Origin: Deltaproteobacteria bacterium
Lineage (GTDB): Bacteria; Desulfobacterota; SM23-61
Assembly: GCA_026388915.1 (NCBI GenBank)
Contig: JAPLIW010000664.1
Location: forward strand, 1-15,599
DNA length: 15,599 nucleotides
Direction of reading: 5' to 3'
Shown here piece by piece: positions 7,165-15,009 of this stretch. The notes beneath the pieces are model-generated. The model worked only from the letters and a program-made list of their open reading frames with translations, searched no databases and had not been told where the DNA came from. Each line of letters opens with the position of its first letter. Position 1 is the first letter of the stretch. Both the position numbers and the translations under genes were made by a program.

Positions 7165-8205
7165 TCAAATAATCATCCACGGCTGGGGAAGGAAGATTTT
7201 CTCATAGAGCTTGAAGGCATAGCGGTCGGTCATGCCGGCGATGAAATCGGCGATCGAACGCTCCACAGGCTCATGGGTGAAGGCTTCGCCCGCTTCCTCC
7301 CGAAATTCCGCCTGGTGCTCCAGAAAATGGGCGTAGAGCTCCCGCAGGATCTTCGCCGACTTGACGAAATCCCCGTGCACCGAGGGCAAATTGTACACCC
7401 GGTCATACAGGAAATCCCGGAGTTTGATCGTGGCTTCCAGCTTCCTCTGGCTCAGTCCGATCTTCAGGGGCTCGGAGTTCGAGGCCTGCTCCAGGATGTC
7501 CCGCACCATGGCGTCGATCCGCTTCCCATGGGAATCCCCCAGCTCCCCGCTGCAGTCCCGGGGAATGTCCTGGGGAGAGATCAGCCCGGCCCGCACGGCA
7601 TCGTCCAGATCGTGATTGATGTAGGCGATGATGTCGCCCACCCGCACCAGCCGGCCCTCATAGGTGGCCGGCATGTCCCGGGGATCGTCGGCGATCAAAT
7701 CCCCCTTGCCCTTGGAGTGCTTCAGGATTCCATCCCGCACTTCGAAGGTGAGGTTCAGGCCTTTCCCGTCCCTTTCCAGGAGATCGACCACTCTCAGGCT
7801 CTGCGCCGAGTGGTGGAATCCGCCGGGGCAAATCTCATTGAGGATCTCTTCTCCCGCGTGGCCGAAGGGCGTATGGCCCAGGTCATGGCCCAGGGCGATG
7901 GCCTCGGTCAGGTCTTCGTTCAGCGACAGCGCCTTGGCCATGGTCCGGGCGATCTGGGCCACCTCCAGGGTGTGGGTGAGCCGCGTTCGGTAGTGGTCTC
8001 CGCCGGGAACCAGGAACACCTGGGTCTTGTGCTTGAGGCGGCGGAAAGACTTGGAGTGAATGATCCGGTCCCGGTCATGCTGGAAGGCCGGCCGGATGGT
8101 GCACTCCTCTTCGGGAACCCTTCGTCCTTGGGTCTGGGAGCTGAGCTGCGCATAGGGAGAAAGGAATCTCTTTTCCTTTTCTTCGAGCATCTGGCGGATC
8201 AACAT
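7165..8205 (-). CDS. dgt: Deoxyguanosine triphosphate triphosphohydrolase-like HD-domain protein
   Basis: This 346-residue cytoplasmic HD-domain enzyme belongs to the dGTPase family (type 2 subfamily), which converts dNTPs to deoxynucleosides and inorganic triphosphate. RDRIIHSKSFRRLKHKTQVF (45-64) is the family signature and is followed by RTRLTHTLEV. The four metal ligands expected for the HD fold can be assigned to H78, H107-D108 (GHDLGHTPFGH) and D199 (INHDLDD). Family members commonly show allosteric activation by dNTPs, so substrate preference cannot be given from sequence. The ATG at 8205 has an AAAGGA site about five bases upstream. It is transcribed divergently from lptF across 73 bases. 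The repeat array at 7076-7161 lies between it and the PopZ-like gene, so whether those share a transcript is unclear. Confidence 0.93.
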   Translation of the reverse strand: MLIRQMLEEKEKRFLSPYAQLSSQTQGRRVPEEECTIRPAFQHDRDRIIHSKSFRRLKHKTQVFLVPGGDHYRTRLTHTLEVAQIARTMAKALSLNEDLTEAIALGHDLGHTPFGHAGEEILNEICPGGFHHSAQSLRVVDLLERDGKGLNLTFEVRDGILKHSKGKGDLIADDPRDMPATYEGRLVRVGDIIAYINHDLDDAVRAGLISPQDIPRDCSGELGDSHGKRIDAMVRDILEQASNSEPLKIGLSQRKLEATIKLRDFLYDRVYNLPSVHGDFVKSAKILRELYAHFLEHQAEFREEAGEAFTHEPVERSIADFIAGMTDRYAFKLYEKIFLPQPWMII

Positions 8206-8237
8206 GGTTTTCCTTTTCCCGGGCCATCCAAGCTGGA

Positions 8238-8255
8238 GGGGATTTGCAAAACCCC
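8238..8255. promoter_or_regulatory. Near-perfect palindrome in the dgt-lptF divergent region
   Basis: GGGGATTTGCAAAACCCC reads GGGG-A-TTTGCAAA-A-CCCC, symmetric except at two positions. It lies in the only divergent promoter region of the window and covers the proposed lptF -35 hexamer (8244-8249). Its size and position fit an operator for a dimeric regulator, but no regulator is encoded nearby and chance is possible. Confidence 0.35.
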
Positions 8256-8272
8256 GCCCGTTACGTTAAGAT
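8244..8272 (+). promoter_or_regulatory. Candidate promoter for lptFG, possibly giving a leaderless mRNA
   Basis: TTGCAA (8244-8249), a 17-base spacer and TAAGAT (8267-8272) resemble a sigma-70 promoter. The predicted first transcribed base is at or next to the A of the lptF ATG (8279). No Shine-Dalgarno sequence precedes that ATG, which agrees with leaderless translation. The -35 match is only moderate. Confidence 0.4.
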
Positions 8273-8278
8273 CATTCC

Positions 8279-9472
8279 ATGAAGAGGACCCTCTATTTCT
8301 ACCTCATCAAAGAACTCTTTCCCGCCTTCCTCCTCGGCCTCATCGGCTTCACCTTCATCCTCCTCACCGGGAGAATTGTACAGCTTATGGAGTTCTTCGT
8401 CAACAAGGGGGTCCCCCTGGGATACATCCTCCGTCTGCTCTATCTTCTCCTCCCCTCTTTTATGGTCCTCACCATTCCCATGGCCACCCTTCTGTCGGTC
8501 CTTCTGGCCTTCAACCGACTCTCCAGCGACAACGAGATCACCGCGCTGAAAGCCTCGGGGGTCAGCCTGTACCAGATGATCCCTCCGGTCCTGGTCTTTG
8601 CCGTTGCCACTTACGTCGCCACCACTTTTCTATCCCTGTATTCCGTCCCCCGGGCCAACGAGGGATCGCGCGCCCTGATCTATGAAGTCGCCAGCAGCAA
8701 AGCGAATGCGGGGATTCGGGAGAAGATGTTCAACGACGACTTCGAAGGGCTGGTTCTCTACGTGGAGGAGATCAAGCCCCGGACTCTCGCGTGGGAGAAG
8801 GTCTTCATCTCCGATTCGCGCAACCCGGCGGAAGTCCTTACCATCATCGCCCGGGAAGGAGAGGTCCTTTCCGATCCCGGCACCCTGGCCATCACTCTAC
8901 GGCTGAAGCGGGGGGCGATTCACAAGCTGGGAAAAGAGCCCGATGCCTACCAGAAGATCGATTTCAGCACCTATGACCTGCGCCTCCATCTGAAGACCGG
9001 CCTGAAGGAAAAGGGGACCGAAGAGAAACACCCCGCGGACATGACCCTGGCGGAATTGAGCCGGGCCATCCAGGCGCTCCAGGCCAAGGGGTCCGCCGCC
9101 AAAATTCAGTGGGTGAAGGTGCACGAGAAATTTTCCATTCCCTTTGCCTGCCTGGTCTTCGGCCTGATCGGGATTCCGCTGGGGCTCCAGTCCCGCGTGG
9201 CCCGGGGGGGCAAATTCCAGGGGTTTGCCTGGGCCATCGGGGTCCTCCTGGTTTACTACCTCCTGACCAACGCCGGAACCTCCCTGGCGGAACGGGGGGT
9301 GGTTCTTCTCGAAGTGGGAATGTGGTCGGCCAACGCCATTTTTCTCACCCTGGGAGTTTACCTTCTGGTTAAAGCGGCCAATGAATCCCCGGTGCTCCTC
9401 TTCGTCTGGCTCCAGCGGGCGGTCGAAAGACTCCGGCCGAAGCGCGGAGAAGAAGGGGGGGCGTCGCGATGA
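8279..9472 (+). CDS. lptF: Lipopolysaccharide export permease LptF
   Basis: This 397-residue YjgP/YjgQ-family permease would act with LptG and the ATPase LptB to extract LPS from the outer leaflet of the inner membrane and pass it to LptC and LptA. Hydrophobic segments near residues 12-32, 52-80 and 100-122 precede a periplasmic beta-jellyroll region (about 125-270), followed by three more segments (about 285-365). SSDNEITALKASGVS (82-96) is the conserved cytoplasmic coupling motif of this family. The LptF/LptG assignment rests on gene order, because the two are paralogues. The ATG at 8279 has no clear ribosome site. The C-terminal tail is basic and hydrophilic. The ATGA overlap with the next gene shows tight coupling. 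Genes for lptA, lptB and lptC are not in the window. Confidence 0.93.
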   Translation: MKRTLYFYLIKELFPAFLLGLIGFTFILLTGRIVQLMEFFVNKGVPLGYILRLLYLLLPSFMVLTIPMATLLSVLLAFNRLSSDNEITALKASGVSLYQMIPPVLVFAVATYVATTFLSLYSVPRANEGSRALIYEVASSKANAGIREKMFNDDFEGLVLYVEEIKPRTLAWEKVFISDSRNPAEVLTIIAREGEVLSDPGTLAITLRLKRGAIHKLGKEPDAYQKIDFSTYDLRLHLKTGLKEKGTEEKHPADMTLAELSRAIQALQAKGSAAKIQWVKVHEKFSIPFACLVFGLIGIPLGLQSRVARGGKFQGFAWAIGVLLVYYLLTNAGTSLAERGVVLLEVGMWSANAIFLTLGVYLLVKAANESPVLLFVWLQRAVERLRPKRGEEGGASR

Positions 9473-10548
9473 AAATCCTTTCCCGTTACCTGGCCCGGGA
9501 ATTCGCCCAGAACTTTTTCCTCGGTTTGGGAGCCTTCGGCGCTACCTACCTGATCGTGGAGTTTTTCGAGCGGATCAACGCGTTCCTCTACAACAAGGCC
9601 GCCTGGCCCATGATCGGGGCCTATTTTCTGAACAAATTCCCGTCCATCCTCTTCCAGGTAACCCCGGCTGCCGTGCTCCTCTCCTCGATGATCACCCTGG
9701 GATTGATGTCCCGCCACAATGAAATCATGGCCATGAAATCCGGCGGGGTCGGGCTCTGGAGCCTCGTCCATCCCGTTCTGGGGACGGTCCTCCTGATCTT
9801 CGTGGGCCTGCTGGGCTTGAACGAGTTCATCATCCCCTCGACCAACCAAAATGCCCGGGTGATTAGCGACCTGATCATTCACAAGAAGAAGCCGGAGGCC
9901 GCCTTCAAGCAGAGTCAAGTCTGGATTCACGGCCCGCACCGGATCTTCAACATCCAGCTCATCCACCCCGAAACCAACACCCTGGAGGGTCTGACGCTGT
10001 ACCGGTTCAACCCCAATTTTGAACTGGTGCAGAGAGTGGATGCCCGCAGCGCCCGGTGGCAAGACGGCCAGTGGGCTCTTACCGATGCCTCGGTGACCGA
10101 CTTTACCCCGAAAGGCGTGCCCGCGCGGAAAAATTACCAGGAAGTGGTCCTCTCCCTTCCGGAAACCCCCGCTGACCTGCAGATTGCCGAGAAGAACCCC
10201 AACGAAATGAATTTCCGCGAGCTGAGAGAATACGTGCAGAAGATCGAGCGGGACGGCTACAACGCCAGCAAGTACCGCACCGCCATGCATGCCGCCATCT
10301 CCTTCCCCTTCATCACCGTCATCATGGCTTTTCTGGGGATCCCCCTGGCGGTGCGCAAAGAGCGGGGGGCGGGCCTGGCCCGCGGGATCGGCTACAGCCT
10401 CCTGATCAGCTTTGTCTATCTGGTGGTGTACTCTTTCGTCGTGGAGCTGGGCAAAGGGGGGACCCTTCCGCCTTTCCTGGCAGCCTGGCTGGGGAATTTC
10501 ATCTTCGCCATGGTGGGAGTGTATCTGCTGCTGTCGGTGAGGCACTGA
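9469..10548 (+). CDS. lptG: Lipopolysaccharide export permease LptG
   Basis: This 359-residue protein is the second YjgP/YjgQ-family permease of the LPS exporter and forms a heterodimer with LptF in the inner membrane. It has the same architecture: three N-terminal membrane segments (about 14-35, 56-80 and 98-122), a periplasmic domain (about 125-265) and three C-terminal segments ending almost at the last residue. SRHNEIMAMKSGGVGLW (81-97) matches the coupling motif in LptF. Its ATG overlaps the lptF stop as ATGA, with a G-run upstream as a ribosome site. It converges on ahcY, with about 100 bases of repeat sequence between the stop codons. The assignment to G rather than F follows from order and from the shorter C-terminus. 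Confidence 0.93.
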   Translation: MKILSRYLAREFAQNFFLGLGAFGATYLIVEFFERINAFLYNKAAWPMIGAYFLNKFPSILFQVTPAAVLLSSMITLGLMSRHNEIMAMKSGGVGLWSLVHPVLGTVLLIFVGLLGLNEFIIPSTNQNARVISDLIIHKKKPEAAFKQSQVWIHGPHRIFNIQLIHPETNTLEGLTLYRFNPNFELVQRVDARSARWQDGQWALTDASVTDFTPKGVPARKNYQEVVLSLPETPADLQIAEKNPNEMNFRELREYVQKIERDGYNASKYRTAMHAAISFPFITVIMAFLGIPLAVRKERGAGLARGIGYSLLISFVYLVVYSFVVELGKGGTLPPFLAAWLGNFIFAMVGVYLLLSVRH

Positions 10549-10641
10549 AGAGCAAAGAGCAGGAAGAAACGAGCAAGGAGCTGAGAGCATGGAGTTTCCG
10601 GATTTTACTCCGCGCTCCACGCTCTATGCTCCACGCTTTTG
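10549..10641. repeat. Inverted arrays of the degenerate heptamer NGAGCAN in a convergent spacer
   Basis: Starting one base after the lptG stop, seven consecutive heptamers AGAGCAA, AGAGCAG, GAAGAAA, CGAGCAA, GGAGCTG, AGAGCAT, GGAGTTT run to 10597. After nine bases come ACTCCGC, GCTCCAC, GCTCTAT, GCTCCAC, GCTTTTG (10607-10641), the complementary word. GAGCATGGAG can pair with CTCCGCGCTC (8 of 10) or CTCTATGCTC (9 of 10), so several registers are possible. It may act as a bidirectional 3' end for lptG and ahcY, but no proper T-tract is present. Confidence 0.8.
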
Positions 10642-10646
10642 TGCGG

Positions 10647-11903
10647 TTAGGTTCCCATCTCCCAGGAACTGAGATATTTCTTCTGCAGGGGAGTCAGGAT
10701 GTCGATTTTTATCCCCATGGATCCCAGCTTGAGCCGGGCGATCTCCCGGTCGATTTCCGCGGGGACGCCGTAGACCTTCTTTCTCAGTTTCCCCCGGTTC
10801 CTGGTTAGATATTCGGCGGCCAGGGCCTGGTTGGCAAAGCTCATGTCCATGACGCTGGACGGATGCCCCTCGGCCGCGGCCAGGTTGATGAGCCGGCCTT
10901 CTCCCAGCACATAGACCTTTTTCCCGTTCTTCAGCCGGTACTCTTCCACGAAATCCCGGATGGTTCTCTTCCCTGCCGATATCTTCTCCAGCCCTTCCAG
11001 GTCGATTTCCACGTTGAAATGACCCGAGTTGGCCAGGATGGCCCCGTCTTTCATCTTCAGAAAGTGCTCTTTGCCGATCACCCGGATATCGCCGGTGAGG
11101 GTGCAGAAGATGTCGCCGAGCGGAGCGGCCTCGGCCATGGGCATGACCCGGTATCCATCCATGATCGCTTCCAGCGCTTTCAGCGGATCCACCTCGGTGA
11201 TGATCACATTGGCGCCCATCCCCTTGGCCCGCATGGCCACCCCCCGGCCGCACCAACCGTAGCCGCCGATCACGAATACGCTTCCGGCCATGAGGCGGTT
11301 GGTGGCCCGGATGATCCCGTCCACCGTGCTCTGCCCGGTGCCGTAGCGGTTGTCGAAGAAATGCTTGGTATTGGCGTCGTTCACCGCGATGAGGGGGTAT
11401 CGGAGAATCCCTTTCTCCGCCATGGCCCGCAGGCGGATGACGCCGGTCGTGGTTTCTTCCGTCCCCCCCTTCACCCCGGGGAGCAGCTCTTTCCGGTCCG
11501 TGTGCAGGGTGGAGACCAGGTCCGCCCCGTCATCCATGGTGAGCGTCGGCTTCAGGTCCAGCGTGGAGTGAATGTGCCGGTAGTACGTCTGGTTGTCTTC
11601 TCCTTTGATGGCAAAGACGCGGATCTTCAGGTCCTTGGCCAGGAATGCGGCCACGTCGTCCTGGGTGCTCAAAGGGTTGGAGGCGCACACGCCCAAATCC
11701 GCTCCCCCGGCCTTGAGCGTGATCATCAGGGCGGCGGTCTCCGTGGTCACATGCAGGCAGGCTGCGAGGCGGACGCCCTTCAGGGGTTTCTGCCTCTCGA
11801 ATCGCTTTTGGATGAGCTTCAATACGGGCATGGACTTCATGGCCCATTCGACCCGCAATCCTCCCTTTTTCGCCAGCCGGATGTCTTTGACGTCGTAGTC
11901 CAT
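10647..11903 (-). CDS. ahcY: Adenosylhomocysteinase
   Basis: AhcY hydrolyses S-adenosylhomocysteine to adenosine and homocysteine in the cytoplasm, relieving product inhibition of methyltransferases. At 418 residues it is the shorter form, lacking the roughly 40-residue insertion seen in many bacterial enzymes. Family motifs include CLHVTTETA (49-57), GVCASNPLSTQDD (71-83), DDGADL (124-129), TEETTTG (148-154, catalytic Glu) and the NDANTKHFFDNRYGTGQS block (175-192). The NAD-binding loop GGYGWCGRG (213-221) and NSGHFNVEI follow. The C-terminus has the usual final aromatic-acidic-Gly segment. An AAAGGA site supports the ATG at 11903. It follows metK across a hexamer-repeat spacer, placing SAM synthesis and SAH removal in one unit. 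The next steps of the methionine cycle are not encoded here. Confidence 0.97.
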   Translation of the reverse strand: MDYDVKDIRLAKKGGLRVEWAMKSMPVLKLIQKRFERQKPLKGVRLAACLHVTTETAALMITLKAGGADLGVCASNPLSTQDDVAAFLAKDLKIRVFAIKGEDNQTYYRHIHSTLDLKPTLTMDDGADLVSTLHTDRKELLPGVKGGTEETTTGVIRLRAMAEKGILRYPLIAVNDANTKHFFDNRYGTGQSTVDGIIRATNRLMAGSVFVIGGYGWCGRGVAMRAKGMGANVIITEVDPLKALEAIMDGYRVMPMAEAAPLGDIFCTLTGDIRVIGKEHFLKMKDGAILANSGHFNVEIDLEGLEKISAGKRTIRDFVEEYRLKNGKKVYVLGEGRLINLAAAEGHPSSVMDMSFANQALAAEYLTRNRGKLRKKVYGVPAEIDREIARLKLGSMGIKIDILTPLQKKYLSSWEMGT

Positions 11904-11919
11904 AGATTCCTTTCAGGGT

Positions 11920-11999
11920 AAGGTTGAGGCTAAGGTTAAGGCCAAGGCTGAGGCCGAGGTTAAAGATAAGAACGAACCTTGACCTCAGCCTTAGCCTTT
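11920..11999. repeat. Inverted arrays of the degenerate hexamer RAGGYY
   Basis: Hexamers AAGGTT, GAGGCT, AAGGTT, AAGGCC, AAGGCT, GAGGCC, GAGGTT (11920-11961), trailing into AAAGAT and AAGAAC, face AACCTT, GACCTC, AGCCTT, AGCCTT (11975-11998). The best stem pairs 11944-11961 with 11975-11992, 16 of 18 positions, over a 13-base loop, and shifted registers are possible. It lies between the metK stop and the ahcY ribosome site. Unlike the other three arrays, its period is six. Confidence 0.8.
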
Positions 12000-12002
12000 G
12001 AT

Positions 12003-13166
12003 TTACATCTTCGCCGCTTTCCGCAGGGCTTCGGCCATGTCGGTCTTTTCCCAGGTGAAGTCGGCATCATTCCGCCCGAAATGGCCGTAGCAGGCGGTCT
12101 TTTTGAAAATGGGGCGCAGAAGATTGAGCTTGCGGATGATCGGCCCCGGGCGGAGGTCGAAGACCTCCCGCACGAGCTTGGCGATATCGTTCGGCGGAAT
12201 CTTCCAGGTTCCCCCGGTGTCGACCATGACCGATACGGGCTGGGCCACACCGATGGCGTAGGCAATCTGAATTTCCACTTTCTCCGCCAGCCCGGCGGCA
12301 ATGATATTCTTGGCCACGTACCGCGCCATGTAGGAGCCGCTCCGGTCCACTTTGGATGGATCTTTTCCCGAGAAACACCCGCCGCCGTGCCTGCCCACGC
12401 CGCCGTAGGTATCCACGATGATTTTCCGGCCGGTCACGCCGCAATCCCCCCGGGGCCCGCCGATCACGAACCGTCCGGTGGCATTGAGGTAATACTTGGT
12501 GTTCTTGTCCAGGAGCTCGGCGGGGATGACCTTTTTAACCACTTCCTCGGTCAGGCCCTCCCGCAGCGTGGCATACTTCACTTCCGGGATGTGCTGGGCG
12601 GCCAGGACGACGGCATCCACCCGGATGGCTTTCCCGTTCACATACTGGACCGTCACCTGGGATTTCCCGTCCGGACGCAGGAAGTTCAGAATATTCTTCT
12701 TGCGAACCTCGGCCATCCTCTGGGTGAGCCGGTGGGCCAGCAGGATGGGCATGGGCATCATCTCGGCGGTCTCGCTGCAGGCATAGCCGAACATCAAACC
12801 CTGGTCTCCCGCCCCCTGCTCATGGTCCGGCGTCGAGTTAACCCCCAGGGCGATGTCCGGAGACTGGCGGTCGATGGAAGTCAGTACGGCGCAATTCTCC
12901 CAATCAAACCCCATGGCCGAGTCGTGGTAACCGATCTCCTTGATCGTTTCCCGGACGATGTCCGGGATGTGCACATAGCAGGAAGTGGTGATTTCCCCCG
13001 CGATCATGGCCAGCCCGGTGGTCACCAGGGTCTCGCAGGCGACCCTTCCTTTCGTATCTTCGGCCATAATGGCGTCCAGAACGGCATCCGATATCTGATC
13101 GGCCACTTTATCCGGGTGGCCCTCGGTGACCGACTCGGAAGTAAACAAATAATCTGTCATCCCCAT
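12003..13166 (-). CDS. metK: S-adenosylmethionine synthase (methionine adenosyltransferase)
   Basis: MetK makes S-adenosylmethionine from methionine and ATP in the cytoplasm. The 387-residue length is typical. Signatures are SESVTEGHPDK (10-20, with the catalytic His at 17), the hexapeptide GAGDQG (118-123), and the phosphate-binding loop GRHGGGCFSGKDPSKVDRS (258-276). In that loop Cys264 takes the place of the usual alanine (GGGAFSGKD). The ATG at 13166 is followed by another two codons later. The GGAGG site lies about 14 bases from the first ATG, longer than ideal, and no better start exists. It begins 22 bases after the ptsI stop, so it is almost certainly co-transcribed with ptsHI. ahcY follows in the same direction. 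Confidence 0.98.
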   Translation of the reverse strand: MGMTDYLFTSESVTEGHPDKVADQISDAVLDAIMAEDTKGRVACETLVTTGLAMIAGEITTSCYVHIPDIVRETIKEIGYHDSAMGFDWENCAVLTSIDRQSPDIALGVNSTPDHEQGAGDQGLMFGYACSETAEMMPMPILLAHRLTQRMAEVRKKNILNFLRPDGKSQVTVQYVNGKAIRVDAVVLAAQHIPEVKYATLREGLTEEVVKKVIPAELLDKNTKYYLNATGRFVIGGPRGDCGVTGRKIIVDTYGGVGRHGGGCFSGKDPSKVDRSGSYMARYVAKNIIAAGLAEKVEIQIAYAIGVAQPVSVMVDTGGTWKIPPNDIAKLVREVFDLRPGPIIRKLNLLRPIFKKTACYGHFGRNDADFTWEKTDMAEALRKAAKM

Positions 13167-13188
13167 GGTTGGTCGCTTTTCCTCCTTT

Positions 13189-15009
13189 TTATGAATTAGC
13201 TATCGTTCGGAAATTGAATTTTTCGCGGAATTCATCCGGGAATTTCTGGCGCAGGCTGGCCCGCACCAATTCCTCGATTTCCTCCGGAGTGGAAAGCTGC
13301 AGGGCGGCCTCCACCAGTTCCTTGCATTCCCGCAGGGTGTAGGACCGGAGAATTTTCTTCACCCGGAAGATGGAGAGGGAGTTCATGGAAAGATCATCCA
13401 GTTCCAGGCCCAGCAGAATGGGGACATAGAGCGGCTCTCCGGCCATCTCCCCGCACATGGCCACCCGGATTCCGGCGTCGTGGGCCGCCTTCACCATCTG
13501 GCGAACCAGCCGCAGGATTGCGGGATGGAGCGGTTCGTAGAGGTGGGCCACGTATTCATTCACCCGGTCGATGGCCAGGGTATACTGGATCAGGTCATTG
13601 GTCCCGATGCTGAAAAAATTCACTTCTTTGGCCAGAATATCCGCAATCGTGGCCGCCGAAGGGACCTCCATCATGATCCCGATTTCAATGTGGGGATCAT
13701 AGGGAATTCTCTCGGCGGTCAGGCTCAGGCGCACCTCGTTGAGGATCTTTTTCACCTCCCGGATCTCGCTCACCCCGGAGATCATGGGAAGGAGAATCTT
13801 CACTTTTCCGTACGCGCTGGCCCGCAGCATGGCGCGGAGTTGAATTTTGAAAATTCCGGGTTCCTTCAGGCTGAAGCGGATGGCCCGCAGGCCCATGGCC
13901 GGGTTCATCTCCTCGGCCAGTTCCAGGTGGGAAATGAACTTGTCCCCCCCGATGTCCAAAGTCCGGATGACCGCCGGATGGGGGGAGGTTCTTTCGACCA
14001 CGGTTTTATAAGCCTGGAAGTGTTCCTCTTCGGTGGGCAGTTCCTTGCGGTTCAGGTACAGATATTCGGTCCGGTAGAGCCCGATCCCCTCCGCTCCGTG
14101 TTCCAGAACCGAAGGAATTTCTTCCACCAGTTCGATGTTGGCCAGGAGCTTGACCCGGTATCCATCCAGGGTTTCGGCGGGGAGATCCCGGTACTGGAAA
14201 AGGTCCCGTTCGATCTTCTGCCGCGTCCGGTTCCGGTCCATGTACTCCTGGATGATTTCCGGGCTGGGATTGATCACCACCACGCCGGTGATCCCGTCCA
14301 CGATCAGGGTGTCCCCGGTGTTGATGTAATGGGTGCCCGTTTCGCACCCCACCACCGCCGGGATTTCCAGGGAGCGGGCCATAATCGCGGTATGAGAAGT
14401 CTTCCCGCCCATGTCGGTGACGAAGGCCGTGACCTTGTCCTTGGCCATCTGGGCGGTGTCGGCGGGGGAAAGGTCATGGGCGACGACGATCACCTCTTCC
14501 TTGATCTGCGCGAGAGACTCCGTTCCTCTGCCGGTCAGGTTGCGCAGAATGCGCTGTTCGATGTAATCCAGGTCGGTCTTGCGGCTCCTCAGATAGTCAT
14601 CATCGATGCTGTTGAAGATCTTGCGGAGACGGTCCAGGTTGATCTTGAGGGCCCATTCCGAATTGATCCAGCTCTGTTTGATGGTTTCGACGGTGGTGTC
14701 GATGAGGTGCTTGTCTTCCAAGAGAAGCAGATGGGCATCCAGGATGTAAGCGGGGCCCACGGCGTCTTCATGGAGGAGTTTCTCTTTGGCTGAGCGCAAC
14801 TGCTTTTTCGACTCTTCCACCGCATCCTGGAAACGCTCGATCTCCCAGGGAACCTGGTTCTCGGGGAGCACCCGGGCCGGAGCCTCGATCTTTCCCCGGT
14901 CCACCAGGTAGGCTTTCCCGGTGATGATCTGGGCGGTTACCCCGATCCCCTTGATGAATTGAGTCTTCTTGGATTCGCGGGTCAAGCTAATCTTCTCCAA
15001 ACCGCCCAT
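13189..15009 (-). CDS. ptsI: Phosphoenolpyruvate-protein phosphotransferase (PTS enzyme I)
   Basis: Enzyme I takes phosphate from PEP onto a histidine and passes it to HPr. At up to 606 residues it has the full family layout: an N-terminal HPr-binding/phosphohistidine domain and a C-terminal PEP-binding TIM barrel. The active His is H206 in GGKTSHTAIMARS (201-213). The barrel shows LYRTEYLYL (R313), TLDIGGDK (350-357), FSIGTNDLIQYTLAIDR (466-482) and the catalytic cysteine C519 in MCGEMAG. The ATG at 15009 overlaps ptsH by 23 bases. An alternative TTG at 14985, just after the ptsH stop with GGAG nine bases upstream, would give 598 residues and an N-terminus closer to the family norm. The extra residues show no recognised feature. 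No sugar-specific EII genes are visible, so a regulatory (PTS-Ntr-like) role is possible. Confidence 0.97.
   Translation of the reverse strand: MGGLEKISLTRESKKTQFIKGIGVTAQIITGKAYLVDRGKIEAPARVLPENQVPWEIERFQDAVEESKKQLRSAKEKLLHEDAVGPAYILDAHLLLLEDKHLIDTTVETIKQSWINSEWALKINLDRLRKIFNSIDDDYLRSRKTDLDYIEQRILRNLTGRGTESLAQIKEEVIVVAHDLSPADTAQMAKDKVTAFVTDMGGKTSHTAIMARSLEIPAVVGCETGTHYINTGDTLIVDGITGVVVINPSPEIIQEYMDRNRTRQKIERDLFQYRDLPAETLDGYRVKLLANIELVEEIPSVLEHGAEGIGLYRTEYLYLNRKELPTEEEHFQAYKTVVERTSPHPAVIRTLDIGGDKFISHLELAEEMNPAMGLRAIRFSLKEPGIFKIQLRAMLRASAYGKVKILLPMISGVSEIREVKKILNEVRLSLTAERIPYDPHIEIGIMMEVPSAATIADILAKEVNFFSIGTNDLIQYTLAIDRVNEYVAHLYEPLHPAILRLVRQMVKAAHDAGIRVAMCGEMAGEPLYVPILLGLELDDLSMNSLSIFRVKKILRSYTLRECKELVEAALQLSTPEEIEELVRASLRQKFPDEFREKFNFRTIANS

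Noticed and set aside
7273..8685. Plus-strand open frame spanning dgt and the start of lptF
   Set aside because: It is the complement of dgt and then an out-of-frame reading of lptF. Both real genes have strong motifs.
9358..10620. Minus-strand open frame of 420 codons opposite lptF and lptG
   Set aside because: It is an antisense shadow, rich in His, Asp and Gly, with no family resemblance, and lies opposite well-supported membrane proteins.
11904..12002. SAM or SAH riboswitch before ahcY
   Set aside because: The spacer is fully accounted for by the hexamer arrays, and I could not see the conserved core of any SAM or SAH riboswitch class.
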